This document shows, piece by piece, positions 1 to 10,509 of a DNA stretch of 64,000 bases (the first letter of the stretch is position 1; every line of letters begins with the position of its first letter). The DNA is from Utricularia gibba. Lineage: Eukaryota; Streptophyta; Magnoliopsida; Lamiales; Lentibulariaceae. The position numbers and the translations under genes are program-made. A model generated the notes under the pieces. That model saw only the letters and a program-made list of their open reading frames with translations, searched no databases and had not been told where the DNA came from. The DNA is taken from the NCBI GenBank assembly GCA_002189035.1, contig NEEC01000012.1, forward strand, positions 1,364,001 to 1,428,000. Reading direction: 5' to 3'.

Positions 1-590
1 GAACTAAACCGGTCAAACCAAGCTCTGGATGCTTGCTTGAGTCCATATAGTGCCCTGTTTAGTTTGCAAACATGATTAGGAAAGTGAATATCTCGCATAC
101 CTGGGGGTTGTTCCATGTATATATTTTCACTAATGTTTCCATGAAGAAATGCATTTTTGACATCTAGCTGATGAATCTCCCAACCATGAGTGAGTGCTAT
201 AGATATAATAAGTCGAATGGTACCTGGTTGAATAACCGGTAAAAAATTTTCTGTGTAATCTATACCATTCACTTGATCATATCCTTTTGCCATTAATCGT
301 GCCTTCATTCGATTGAGAGATCCGTTGGGGTTAAGCTTTGTTTTGTATACCCACTTGCATCCAATTATATCTTGTGCAGTGTTGCGAGGTACAAGAGACC
401 ATGTTTTGTTGCGATGTAGGGCGTCCAACTCTCCAAGCATAGCTGCTTTCCATCCTGGGTGATTGAGCGCCTCTTTGATCCCTTTTGGCTCCAAGGGGAT
501 TGTACCGTAGTGCTTCATGTAAAGTGTATACTTGGGGTTTGGTTTGATTATTCCTCGTTGTAATCGAGTGGTCATGGCATGTGAACGTTG
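1..590 (-). pseudogene. copia reverse transcriptase domain (RVT_2), partial
   Basis: The minus-strand translation gives the start of a copia RT: a segment reading GCKWVYKTKLNPNGS, then ARLMAKGYDQ, then HQLDVKNAFLHG, and ALYGLKQASRAWF at the window edge. These are the conserved RVT_2 blocks, including the first catalytic aspartate in the LDVKNAFLHG block. The YVDD box would lie beyond base 1. The stretch is open as far as it can be followed. It belongs to the same element as the integrase and gag pieces at higher coordinates. Confidence 0.93.
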
Positions 591-698
591 TGGAGAAGAC
601 ATGTTAGTTACAACATTCTGGTACCTCAAGGTTGTGGGACGGTTCTTGACGACCCGCTATTGTTCCTTGTGTGGCATGTTGTGGTGAGGGCAGCGGTT

Positions 699-1856
699 CT
701 AGAACAAGTGATGAAGGAGTTTGAATGGGGTGAATGTGCTGTGAGAAAGGGTACTAGTCTCTGTGATTTCAGTTTCCATGCTCACGGATGCATCACCGTC
801 ATCACCATCGGTTGTGGCTTGAGCTGTGTTGAGTTCAGATCCATCGAAGGTTACTTCACCAAATGAAGTAGCAGTCATCATTGTCATCCCATCATTACCA
901 TCAGTTGTGTCTTGAGTGGCATTGAGTTCAGATCCATCGAAAGTGCCTTCACCAAATGAAGTGGCAGTCATCATTGTCGTCCCTGAAACATTGGGAAGTT
1001 CTATATTAGCTTCACGTAAAGGGGTGTTCACGGTGAAATGATGTTCAATAAAAGCTGGAGTTTCAGCATTTATTGGTGCAGCCAAGTGTCCTTCGCTAGG
1101 TAGCGAGTGGTCTCCACCAAGTGGGTGGTGACAAGCAGACGAAGGCATTAAGGTGTCCTGCTTCTCCTGTGTGTCTTGGGTCCAAATTTCGAAGAGGTTG
1201 GATACAAGATCAGGATGCGGCAGTGATTTGTCACGTGAGCGATAAGGGAAGGATGTTTCATCGAATATGACATGATGGGAAATGTGAAGTTTTCGTGTTG
1301 ATGGAACATAGCACTGATAACTTTTATGATTGTTGCTGTAACCTACAAACACACACAAAGAAGTTTTTGGTGAGAATTTATTTTTTTTAGAATCCCATAA
1401 ATATGGAAAACATTTAGAGCCAAAGACACGTAGTATAGAATAGTTAAGATTAAGACCATAAAGTATTGAAAAAGTGGACTCCCTTTTTTGTGAAAGAGAT
1501 GGTAGGCGATTTTGGAGGTATACGGTTGTGCTAAAGGCTTCCACCCATAGTGCAAGTGGGAGTCCATTGTGGAAAAGCAACGTAAGCCCATGTTCTCAGA
1601 TAGTTCGATGTATTCTTTCAACCATTCCCATTTGTTCATGCGTATATGGGCAAGAAAAATAGTGCACCATACCTGTATTCAAAAAATGAGACTTTAAAGA
1701 ATTGTTAACAAACTCACCACCATTGTCGGTTTGAAGTATCTTGACTTTTTTTCCAAATTGTCGACCTACATACGCTTCAAATTGAAGAAAGATAACTGAA
1801 AAATCACCCTTTTGACGAAGTGGAAAGAACCACATAAAACAGGAAAAATCATCCAA
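699..1856 (-). pseudogene. copia integrase region (core and C-terminal part)
   Basis: From 1856 downward the translation carries the integrase core with a TDNGGEF motif holding the second catalytic Asp, followed by the CPYTHEQMGMVERIHRT block, a variant of the usual PQQNGVVERKHRH segment with the catalytic Glu in VERIHRT. An in-frame TGA at 1596-1598 interrupts it. The same frame then continues with LPLALWVEAF, YLQNRLPS and FGSKCFPYL, and with a Ser/Thr-rich tail before RT. A 93-bp tandem duplication sits in that tail. Confidence 0.92.
797..982 (-). repeat. 93-bp (31-codon) tandem duplication inside the copia polyprotein
   Basis: Two adjacent copies offset by exactly 93 bp (for example 811 against 904) encode two near-identical 31-residue units containing TATSFGE and FDGSELN. 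The length is a multiple of three, so the reading frame is kept. The copies differ at several positions, so the duplication is not brand new. Confidence 0.85.
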
Positions 1857-1907
1857 AAAACATGCATAATAACGGAAACCACTATGTGAGGGTACGAGGG
1901 ATGGTCC

Positions 1908-3556
1908 CTAGAGATCACAATAATTTTCTTCAAAGATGGTGGATGAGATATAGTCAGAATTTAAAAATGGTAATTTTGACATTTTTCCATATTGGCAGCT
2001 GTCACAAAAGGCATGATGGCTTGGATTGGTGACTGTGATCAAGCCTTTATTTCTCAGATGCGGTATCATCGAGGCTTGTGGATGATCAAGACGCTGATGC
2101 CAAACTTCAACTGGGCATGACTTGAAACAAATTGAGAAAAGGGCTCGTGGAGGAGGGTGTTTTACGACGTATAACCCTCCTCGATGTTGTCCGATGATTC
2201 TATGCTTTCTTGTTTTCCGATCCTTCACAAAGAAACCAGCATCAGTAAATTCACAATTAATAGGTTGTTGACTAGTGAGTTTCGAAATGGAAAGCAAATT
2301 TTTTGTTAGTTGTGGAACATATAAAACATTAGATAAGGAGAGTGAAGAATTATCCTGTCTAATTGTGGCTGTACCAACACCATTTATTCCGTGCTCGTCC
2401 ATCACCAACAAGGACACCATCATCACCTTGATATGATCTTAAATTATTGAACATATATGGTGTACCTGCCATATGGTGAGCTGCACCCGTATCTGCTGTC
2501 CACTCAGTTTCATTGAGAGTATTGTCAAGTGTGAGATTGGCTAGTGCTTGTGGGATGTTGTTCGGTTCTGGATCTGCTTGTGGCCCTGGAAGTCGCCAAC
2601 AGATTTTGGCAATATGACCCTGAACATCACAAATTTGGCATACCTCATTCTTGTAACGTTCTCGCTCTTCAGAGGTCATTAGTCTCTTTCCCAATGGTGG
2701 TGCACGGCTTTGTCGCTGTGGTTGTGAAGTTTGGGATGCTCCACGTGGCGTCATACTGTTGGATCGTCTTTGTGCTTGAAAGCCACGAACATCTGAAGAA
2801 AAACAGGCAGGGGGACCAGAGTTTTGAGACAAGTAAACCATTGGACTGGTAGGATTGAATTGTTTCTCCATTTCTTCATTGAGCTGTCTGCGCAATTCGA
2901 AGCTATGAAGTTGTGGTATGAGGTCTCGAAAGGAGGGACGTGGTTCCTTGAGCATGGTGGTGGAGAATGCGTCATAGTTGGGTCCGAGACCAGTGAGGAG
3001 GCAATAGACCTTTTCATCGTCTGGTATGGGAGCGCCAATTGCTGCAAGATTGTCACACAAGGATTTAAACTTCAATAAATACTCATTAAGAGGCTGGTCA
3101 AATTTTTTCCTGCTTTGCGTGAGTTGATATAGAAGGGTGTAGCGACGCTCTTCTGTATTTTGAGCATAAGCATCCTGAAGGGCTGTCCAAACAGCGGCTG
3201 AGGTTTCGCAACCCATGATTAAGGGCCATGAATCTTCAGAAATTGTTCCCATAAGCCAGCTTCGCAGAAGTCGATATTCAGTCCACCACTTGGTGTATTG
3301 CTCCGTCTGTTGCGGTGCTACTGTGGGTTCTTGCCCAACGGGAATTGGAGTGAATTGAAGGGGTGCAGTCTCCAGTGAGGTGGCCATCGAGTCCCTGATT
3401 TTCTGCAAGCCCCAAAGCCATCTCCTTCCATAGAGGGTAGTTTGTGCTGTTCAGTTTTACCATAATTAAGTTGGCGACGTTGATATTGGTGAAGGATGCC
3501 ATTGAGAAGCAGTGTGCGGAAGTGTGCAAGGAAGAAGAACCCAATTGCATGAACAA
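1908..3556 (-). pseudogene. copia gag, zinc knuckle, protease and GAG-pre-integrase
   Basis: The N-terminal gag segment (STNYPLWKEMALGLAENQGL, UBN2/gag type) starts near 3556. The reading then shifts frame near 3400 and continues with YTKWWTEYRLLRSWLMGTIS and the rest of gag to about 2600. A CX2CX4HX4C zinc knuckle (CQICDVQGHIAKIC) lies near 2595-2640, followed by the aspartic protease motif TADTGAAHHM. A second frame change near 2395 leads into NVLYVPQLTKNLLSISKL and the GAG-pre-integrase block VWHQRLDHP with CDSCQYGK. A stop at 1908-1910 separates this from integrase. Confidence 0.92.
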
Positions 3557-3560
3557 AAGG

Positions 3561-3574
3561 CTGCTCCGATACCA
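3561..3574 (-). other. primer-binding site complementary to initiator Met-tRNA
   Basis: The minus strand reads TGGTATCGGAGCAG, one substitution away from the usual plant copia PBS (TGGTATCAGAGC). It lies just upstream of gag, where reverse transcription would be primed. Confidence 0.85.
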
Positions 3575-3587
3575 AAAGGAAGCAGGT

Positions 3588-3801
3588 TGTGGAAGAGGTG
3601 GGGAATCTGAACAGCAAGATGAACGAAGGTGACTTGGATCACTAGTGTTTGTGATAATGAAAAGTGTACAAAAGTTGCAAATAAATAGGTATACAAAGAT
3701 GCTTAATAACTTGATTGATTATTTTTCCATAGCTCAGCTGATCCCTTTTTCCATATTCTTGCGTGCCCCATATAGCATAGCACATATTGATGTCTAGCAC
3801 A
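3588..3801 (-). repeat. putative 5' LTR of the copia element
   Basis: Read on the minus strand, this 214-bp interval begins TGTGCTAGAC and ends CTTCCACA, giving TG...CA ends next to the PBS. It contains a TATA-like TATACCTATTTATTTG. The gap to the PBS is wider than usual (13 bases), and the partner LTR is outside the window, so the boundaries are inferred. Confidence 0.5.
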
Positions 3802-4985
3802 GTCTACGGGTTGAGTAGCTTGGATTACCTTCCATCTCTTTGTGTCTCAGAATCAGTTTCCGTGTTTCTATCACCTTCCTTATTTCTCCACTGATTCTGT
3901 TCTTCATTAAGTTTGAGTGAAGCTGTTGAAGAAGAGAACCATGGGAGACATAAGGAAGGTGAAATAAGGTGTAGAGGAATAAGGTGATGAAGTTCTCTTC
4001 TAAAACATGCAGAATCGGAAGATAATATGAGTTGCTTTACTTGTGCCAAGTAGAATCAAATATATATGCCATGCATTTCTCAATAGTTTGGTCAACACAT
4101 TCATGGATTTCGCTAGTCAAGATTTATCATAACAACACAACCATCATTTAGCATTCATAACCGTTTGCTCTATTTATATACACATCATCTTGTAATCATT
4201 TTCAATATGGTGAAAATTTGATTCTTCATTATATGTTACTGTTGAAATGCATTGCATCTTCTTTTCTATCAAATAGTACTAATATAAATTATGGAAAAGT
4301 ATCCGATTCACAAGGAGAGGTAAACACAAGGAATATTTTTTTATTATAAAAATTAGCAAATTTTATATTACTAAAAGTACATTCATTATTTTCATTATTT
4401 TCATTTTTTTTTCTTACATTATCATTTTTTGATTACTTACATATATCTTTTCGAAAAAAGATTATAATTTATTATTATTATTATTCATTCTTACTCAGAC
4501 TAAAATTTTTGTTCATTTTTTTTTCTTACAATACCCACTGCCTGCCTAGTGGGTGCATGGATAAGAGCCAATAGATATCGGTGTGGGTCCTTTCATAGCA
4601 TCAGCTAACCAAACCATACGTGTAGAGGAAATGGTACAGATTTAGCAACTGCTCCAGCAACTACAAAAGCAGAACACAAGATAGCAAATTTAAAATTTAC
4701 TTGATCATGGAAACCAAGTTAATCATTATTTCAAATAAATCGGTTAGTTCAAAACTACCTAAATTTTATTTTAATTGCCAATAAAATAGATTATGTTGCT
4801 ATTTACAATGATTTATAATGTTGGAAAATTTAAATACTTATTTTTTATATAAAATTATCAATATAGTTAATTTTATTAAAAATACTTTAATTTTTTATTC
4901 AATTTATAACAAGAATAATACTAACTTGGGTTAGCCACAAGCGTGTACGGGTATGAATAGATACATACATATTGATACATTGAGC
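3802..4985. other. AT-rich intergenic stretch, no gene seen
   Basis: I see no coding signal, tRNA or recognisable element here. It contains short poly-T runs and an imperfect ATT repeat near 4470-4485. Confidence 0.6.
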
Positions 4986-4991
4986 TACTAT

Positions 4992-5172
4992 TTATTTGTT
5001 GAATAGGCAAATCAATTGACAAAAAATGGCTATAGTTAGCAATAAAATACTTGTAAAGGCACACATACGACGACTATATTTTGTTGCTGCGGGGAAAAGG
5101 AGTCCCATTCCTATTAAGATAGGAACTGGAAGTTGATCTGAAGTTATGATCCACGTATATTGATTGATATAC
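4992..5172 (-). pseudogene. ndhF: plastid ndhF N-terminal fragment in nuclear DNA
   Basis: The minus-strand translation includes [23 protein letters not shown] and [16 protein letters not shown]. This matches the amino end of plastid NdhF (NADH dehydrogenase-like complex subunit 5). Only about 60 codons remain. Orientation and position fit the small single-copy order ndhF(-), rpl32, trnL, ccsA, ndhD(-), psaC(-), ndhE(-), so it is the first recognisable gene of the plastid-derived block to its right. Confidence 0.82.
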
Positions 5173-5603
5173 CGTTTCCACAAAAACAAAAAAATAATTG
5201 TTTTATTAATTAGTTAGGATTTACTAAATATTATCTAATTGAAAAAATGACTAAAATTAACAAATGAAAAATGAATATGAATATATGTACTAACCTAACT
5301 ACAACTTTTTAATTTTAAGTTAGACTTATCAGGTTGCTTTCCATAAATAAATCAGATATTGAAATCAAGAATTTACAATCAATCAAACCCGCGTAAAAAA
5401 TCGAGTAATTACTAGATCTACTTTGACAATTCAAGTAAAATTAAGTATATTTTATAGGTTTTCGATGTTACTTAAAAAAAAATTTTAGTAAAATTTTATG
5501 TGATTTTATCATATCTTTCAACTTTTAATAGTTAAAAAAATATTATCGAGAATATAAACATCTAATGAATTAGACAATCACCTATTTTTGTTTTATTCAT
5601 TGA

Positions 5604-5627
5604 ATATATATATATATATATATATAT
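5604..5627. repeat. (AT)12 microsatellite
   Basis: A run of alternating A and T lies in the part of the plastid-derived block where rpl32 would be expected. I do not see rpl32 between 5180 and 5910. Confidence 0.95.
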
Positions 5628-5913
5628 TTTCAGCGGGTGACTTTGGTAAATCAAATATATAAAGAGACTTGACTAAACAAAACGGGTTAGGGATATCCTT
5701 TATTTTTCGTTTAGTTTAGTGCAGGGTAATTTTATTTTATAAGGATTCAACAATACTCAATAAAACCACAAATTGAAAAAAAGAGAATGTTCAAATCAAA
5801 TTGGTTTTTGCACAAATTTTTATTTAGCAATTTGAACCTTTCCATAAATTTAATCTAATTAAATTCTTAAATCTGGACGATTATATAGTGATATGATATT
5901 ATTAGTTGAAGCT

Positions 5914-5935
5914 AAGCCACTATGGTAAATAGGTC
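5914..5935 (+). pseudogene. possible remnant of plastid trnL-UAG
   Basis: About 20 bases beginning GCCACTATGGTAAATAGGT resemble the 5' end of plastid tRNA-Leu(UAG). The rest of the tRNA is not recognisable. The call rests mainly on position, 50 bases upstream of ccsA, where trnL-UAG lies in plastomes. Confidence 0.4.
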
Positions 5936-5983
5936 CTATAATGAGTTCAATTACCGGATGCGATTTTATAATTAAAGATTCTT

Positions 5984-7005
5984 ATGATATTTTCAACCTT
6001 AGAGCATATATTAACTCATATTTATTTTTCAATTGTTGTAATTATAATTACAATTCGAATGATAACCTTTTTAATTGGTGAAATCGAAACCTCCATTACT
6101 CTTCCGAAAAAGGTATGCTAATTACGATTCTGTTCATATAGTTCCATATTTCAAAAAAAAAAAAGAAGAATATTTTAAGCACTATAATTAGTCAAGTGCT
6201 ATTTTTACATAAGGCTTTGCTACTTGGGGTCTTTTAACTGCTATACACCAATCAACAATATTGTCTCCTGCTCTTCAATCCGAGTGGCTAATAATGCACA
6301 TAAATATGATGATACTAGGATATGCGCCAGTTTTATGTGGATCATTATTATCAGTATCACTTAGCCATTATAATTAGAAAAAAAAAAAAGAAGCGTTTTT
6401 TCTATGAGTAAATATTTTTCAAATTTTAATGGCTCATTAAAATTTGGTGAAACCCTAGGAATTGGATTATTGAAGTTATTAGTCTAGGTTTTATCTTTTT
6501 AACCTGAGAGCTTTGTTAGTTGTTGTATTTAGATGTTATGGGTTTAAATTATTTGGGTTTAGATAAATCCAAATATATAGATATAAAAATATTCATACCT
6601 CTCCTTGGTTATACATATACTCATATAATTGGTATATTATATCTACATATCAAACAACATAATTTTATTAAACTCATCATAAACCCACTTTATACTTTGA
6701 TATCAAACAAAGTCTAGGGATTCTTTATGGATGTATATGGGCTAATGAAACATGTGATTTCTATTGGAGTTGGGATCCAAAAGAAAACTGGGCTTTTATT
6801 ACTTGGATTGCATTTGCGATTTATTTTCATATTCGAACAAAATGGAAAGGTATAAAAGTCATCAATTATGGCGTCCATGGGATTTATTATAATTTGGATT
6901 TATTTCTATTTTGGGGTATTACACAGTTATGATTCATTTTCAGTAATATCTATTAGCGTTTGTATTTTATTCATGGGGGTTGAGATAATAAAAGCGAAGA
7001 AATAA
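5984..7005 (+). pseudogene. ccsA: plastid ccsA (cytochrome c biogenesis) pseudogene
   Basis: The reading starts at an ATG with [20 protein letters not shown]. After frame changes it gives [27 protein letters not shown] and [17 protein letters not shown] near 6205-6360, LGFIFLT near 6490, and [20 protein letters not shown] near 6770-6830, with a HSYDSFSV-like end near 6930. These are the conserved blocks of CcsA, the plastid haem-ligation protein for c-type cytochromes, including the Trp-rich WDP segment. Several frameshifts, stops and an insertion of about 200 bp (6511-6712) destroy the frame. It is a nuclear copy of plastid DNA, not a working gene. Confidence 0.9.
6511..6712. mobile_element. 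small insertion in the ccsA pseudogene, possible MITE
   Basis: ccsA homology stops after LGFIFLT (about 6500) and resumes at WANE (about 6735), with about 200 bp of unrelated AT-rich DNA between. The insert begins CTTTGTTA and ends with the inverse of CTTTGTTT, so it may have short terminal inverted repeats. I see no clear target-site duplication. Confidence 0.35.
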
Positions 7006-7357
7006 GTCCTTATTTTATTTTATTTATTATTGTATGACGATAAGTTTTATATAAAAAAGCTGTTTATAAAAAAAAAATTAAATACAATAAGTTCCGCTTT
7101 TTCAACTAACACTTATAAAACAAAATTAGGATACACACCGATACTTAGTATGGGTAAGAAAAGACAGATTAAAAGAAATAACTCTTGTAACCTTGAATCC
7201 AAAAAAGAAGAATTTGAAGTATGAAATATCTTGTATCCAAAGAACATTTGAGGTAACATAGGTAATAGCTTGGTTCAAAAAACTATGTAGTTTGAGCACA
7301 GAGTTTGGTCGGTAAAAAAAAAAATGAAATGGATTCAAGTAAAATTTGTGAAATGTA

Positions 7358-7542
7358 TTAATAAGCTATATCCATACTGCGAGTTGTTTCATGCCATAAA
7401 TACACCCGAACACTCAAAAATCTGCTGGACAGGCGGATTCACATTTCTCACAACGAACATAATCCTCGGTCCTTGGGGCCGAAGCTATTTGGTTAGCTTT
7501 ACATCTATCCAGGGTATCATAAATCCTTACTGAACGTGACAT
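7358..7542 (-). pseudogene. psaC: plastid psaC pseudogene with internal deletion
   Basis: On the minus strand the reading starts [10 protein letters not shown], jumps to [30 protein letters not shown], then after a stop and frame change ends HETTRSMDIAY and a stop codon. This is PsaC, the two-[4Fe-4S] ferredoxin-like subunit of photosystem I. The first CxxCxxC cluster motif is gone: about 20 codons between YDT and CKA are deleted. One cysteine of the second motif is changed to Tyr (EDYV). It is clearly non-functional. Confidence 0.92.
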
Positions 7543-7767
7543 TGAATTATACATTGTTGAATGTCATAAAATTTCGGATAAGCAAAAAAACTTTGAAAGG
7601 AATACCCTATTTTGATACAGAAGAATCAATAAGTCATCAGGATCCATCTACTTAAATACTTTTAGAAATGAGGTCCAAAATACTGAGTTGTTATCTTTTT
7701 GCAAGTAAGATCATATCTTACCCTTATTAACCCACTATATTTTTGAGTAAATAAATTCTATATATGA

Positions 7768-8054
7768 AATATATTTACTCAACAAATTGGATTGGTTAAT
7801 TTGAGTGGATTTTCTGTTACGATAAATTTATGAAACAATAAATAGCCCAACAACTGCTTCAATGCTGCAATAGCTATAAGAAAGATAGAGAAAATATCGC
7901 TTATTAAATTATAATTATCTAAAATATTACAAAATTAATATCAACTGAATTTAATATGAGTTCAGGACACAAGGGCTTTAGCCATATTTCAACCTGTGAC
8001 TAATCCATAGGTACCAATAGCTAATAAATAGGTACTTAAAACAAATATATCTTC
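7768..8054 (-). pseudogene. ndhE: plastid ndhE pseudogene
   Basis: The minus-strand translation gives LSTYLLAIGTYGLVTG and NMAKALV near 8050-7975, then DIFSIFLIAIA, EAVVGLFIVS and IYRNRKSTQINQSNLLSK at 7910-7775. This is NdhE (NDH-complex NuoK-like subunit). Stops and frameshifts are scattered through it. It follows psaC in the order seen in plastomes. ndhD, which should lie between ccsA and psaC, is missing. Confidence 0.88.
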
Positions 8055-10188
8055 ACAGATTATTAATCAACTCGTTACCCATTTTGCTTCATTTTAATCT
8101 CAAGACAAGTGACTTTTTCTTCACTCATTTTTAAGCATTGCAAAGTGGAAGAAAGGTTAGTATGGTTGCTTTTCTGGCCAAAGCATTAGATGTAACGCTT
8201 ATCTAACTTTTGAGCTCTTAGGTTAGGATAGCTAAGGAGAATAAATGTGATTTAATAGTGGTTTGGAGTCTGCAGAATCAAGTTAGATAGGATGATTGTT
8301 TTTGAAGCTTAATTACTTTTGAAACTAGTTTTTCTACAATTTATATGACTATGTGATATCGGTGCTTGATTTCGATTTCATCAGTTGTGATTTTGAATGT
8401 GTGCTCATGAAACTTGTAGATTTATGTGTGTACTTTGTGGAGATTCTCACTTTGCACTAAAATTCTAAGAATGGAGTTAGGTATGATGTTTCTGCTAAAT
8501 CTGCTATGGCCTATTTTATTTTATGAAACTATTTTCAAGTCCCAAAGAAATGTACATACTTTTCTTATTTGAGCTGATTTTCTATGGCTCTTTTTACTAA
8601 AGATAGTCATCCCTATTACCTTTAAGATAGTATGTGTTTTGCAGGTTTTTTGGACAAAGACCGAAAGCTGGAATCGTTTGTTTTTATCACTTTTCCAAGC
8701 TACATATATATGTATCATACAGTAAATAAGTTAGAAAAGAATGAAGGAGATAACTTCAGCAACATAATCGTACCATGGGTACTACGATACCATGTATAAA
8801 TAGAAGGTCAAAAAGTATGAAGGTAAAGAAAGAAAGATGTAATATGTTATGTATGATTTGAATTTGTGGTTCTATGGTAGGAGGTGACTCTTTTGACCAT
8901 AGAACCATGCGCAAGGGTATCTTATGTTTCACTTATCATGGTAATATAGCAATACCAAGACTAGATAACCATAAGAAGTGAGAAAAAATAGATACATAGA
9001 TTTGCAATACATTACAAGTTTCTTTATGATTTTGACTTATTTTAAAACAAAGTATGACAACCCTTTTATTCATTTCAAGAGATGAAGGGAGCTAGTAGAA
9101 GTCTAATGATCAACAATGTTTTTCCAAGTCTTATGGATATATGCAGAGTAGCGAATAGAGACCTACATCGGAGGTGTGATTGCATTACCTGTTTATTTAC
9201 ATATTTACTCATTTTGGTGTCAGTAGATCATATTAGGAAATGCACCTTGAGTTCTAGTTTTTAGCTAATACTAGATGGTCACAAGACATTTTTCCTGAGT
9301 CCTAAAAGTGGGTCTTGACAAATTTATTTTTTAGATTAAACAAGAGATTAAATGAAAAAATTGCACTATTTATTTTACACACACTAAAAATACATTTATA
9401 CCCTCATATTAAAGAGAAATTTAATTTATCAATCACCAACCATTTTCTAAAACTCTAGCCACCTTCTTCTCTATCGATTGTTGGGTTTCATTCTAGTTCA
9501 TCGTCAAGAGCTTTCAGTTGACTGTTTCATCTACAAATGAGTTTTTATTTTTATAAATCTTGCTTTTTCATTTCAGTAATTTCTTGTAAAATACCTAGAA
9601 TTGTGATGGTAATTTTACAAATACACAAAAAATATCGAAATAATAAAATAAGATTGTATGCACAAGAAATTATTATTAGAATTTTCTTTTAAAACAATAA
9701 ATCAAAAAGACTATAAATAAAACAAAAGACTTGTTTTGAAAACAATATAAAAGTGGCTTTGTATATAGGATACATCTTGCTCAAAACTCGCCCACTTTTG
9801 TATGTATAAACTGATTTACTTGTGTAGGTTTTGGGGGTATTATTATTAAATAATACTTTTCGTTAATTGTTCTAGAACTGTACCTCATTTAGTAGGATTA
9901 TAGAATCAACCACATCATTAGTGTCATTTCATTTTTGATGATAACCCATGTTTTCCCCATACTCAAATCGAACCCTTACAACTTATATGTCGTAGGCAGA
10001 TTAGATAGAATGTGTATTACTAATGATTTTTGATTTAGCCTTCTCCTTAGTTACTTGAGATCAACCTGAGAATCTCCCAAACTCCTTTAGGATTATATGG
10101 TACTAAAGAGCATTTTGGTAAATGAAATGTTGTAAAAAACAGAATCAAACTTCAAATTAGAACGTTGAAGAATATAATAAAATAGTTA
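8055..10188. other. intergenic stretch, no gene recognised
   Basis: About 2.1 kb of AT-rich sequence without a coding signal, tRNA or element I can name. Plastid similarity ends at about 8054. Confidence 0.5.
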
Positions 10189-10305
10189 CACGCACATAAC
10201 TTGCACAAGCAAGTATTTACTGCAGATCATTAGATACAAGTGCTCACACGCACATGACTTGCGCAAGCAAGGGTTTACTGCAAATTATTAGCTACAAGTA
10301 CTCAC
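10189..10305. repeat. 58-bp tandem duplication
   Basis: Two adjacent diverged copies start with CACGCACAT(A/G)ACTTG at 10189 and 10247. Each contains a short palindromic CTTGCRCAAGCAAG segment. Confidence 0.85.
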
Positions 10306-10509
10306 AAAAAATGATGAAAGCAATATGAAATGAATCAAAAGGTGCAAGACAAGACATGACTCGAGACTCCTAAACTGACTCAAATACTCTTGTCTATGAT
10401 CTCCTAATAGTTTCGTGCTAAGATTTTTATATAATTGTGGAGATTTGTTGGGATTTTTTTATGGGCTCATACCAGATTGATAAACAAGAATTTCTTAAGA
10501 TCATTGCAA

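Larger units (their letters stand above)
1..3801 (-). mobile_element. Ty1/copia LTR retrotransposon, 3' part cut off by window edge
   Basis: On the minus strand the order is 5' LTR, primer-binding site, gag with a zinc knuckle, protease, GAG-pre-integrase, integrase core, integrase C-terminal part and reverse transcriptase. That is the copia order, with integrase before RT. The window edge cuts the element inside RT, so RNase H and the 3' LTR are not visible. The coding region is fairly well preserved but broken by frame changes near 3400 and 2395 and by in-frame stops at 1908-1910 and 1596-1598. The element is therefore not autonomous, although the decay is modest compared with the other copia relics here. 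Confidence 0.93.

Noticed and set aside
588-866. Plus-strand 92-codon open frame
   Set aside because: It lies antisense to the copia polyprotein and has no domain of its own; it is a shadow of the real frame.
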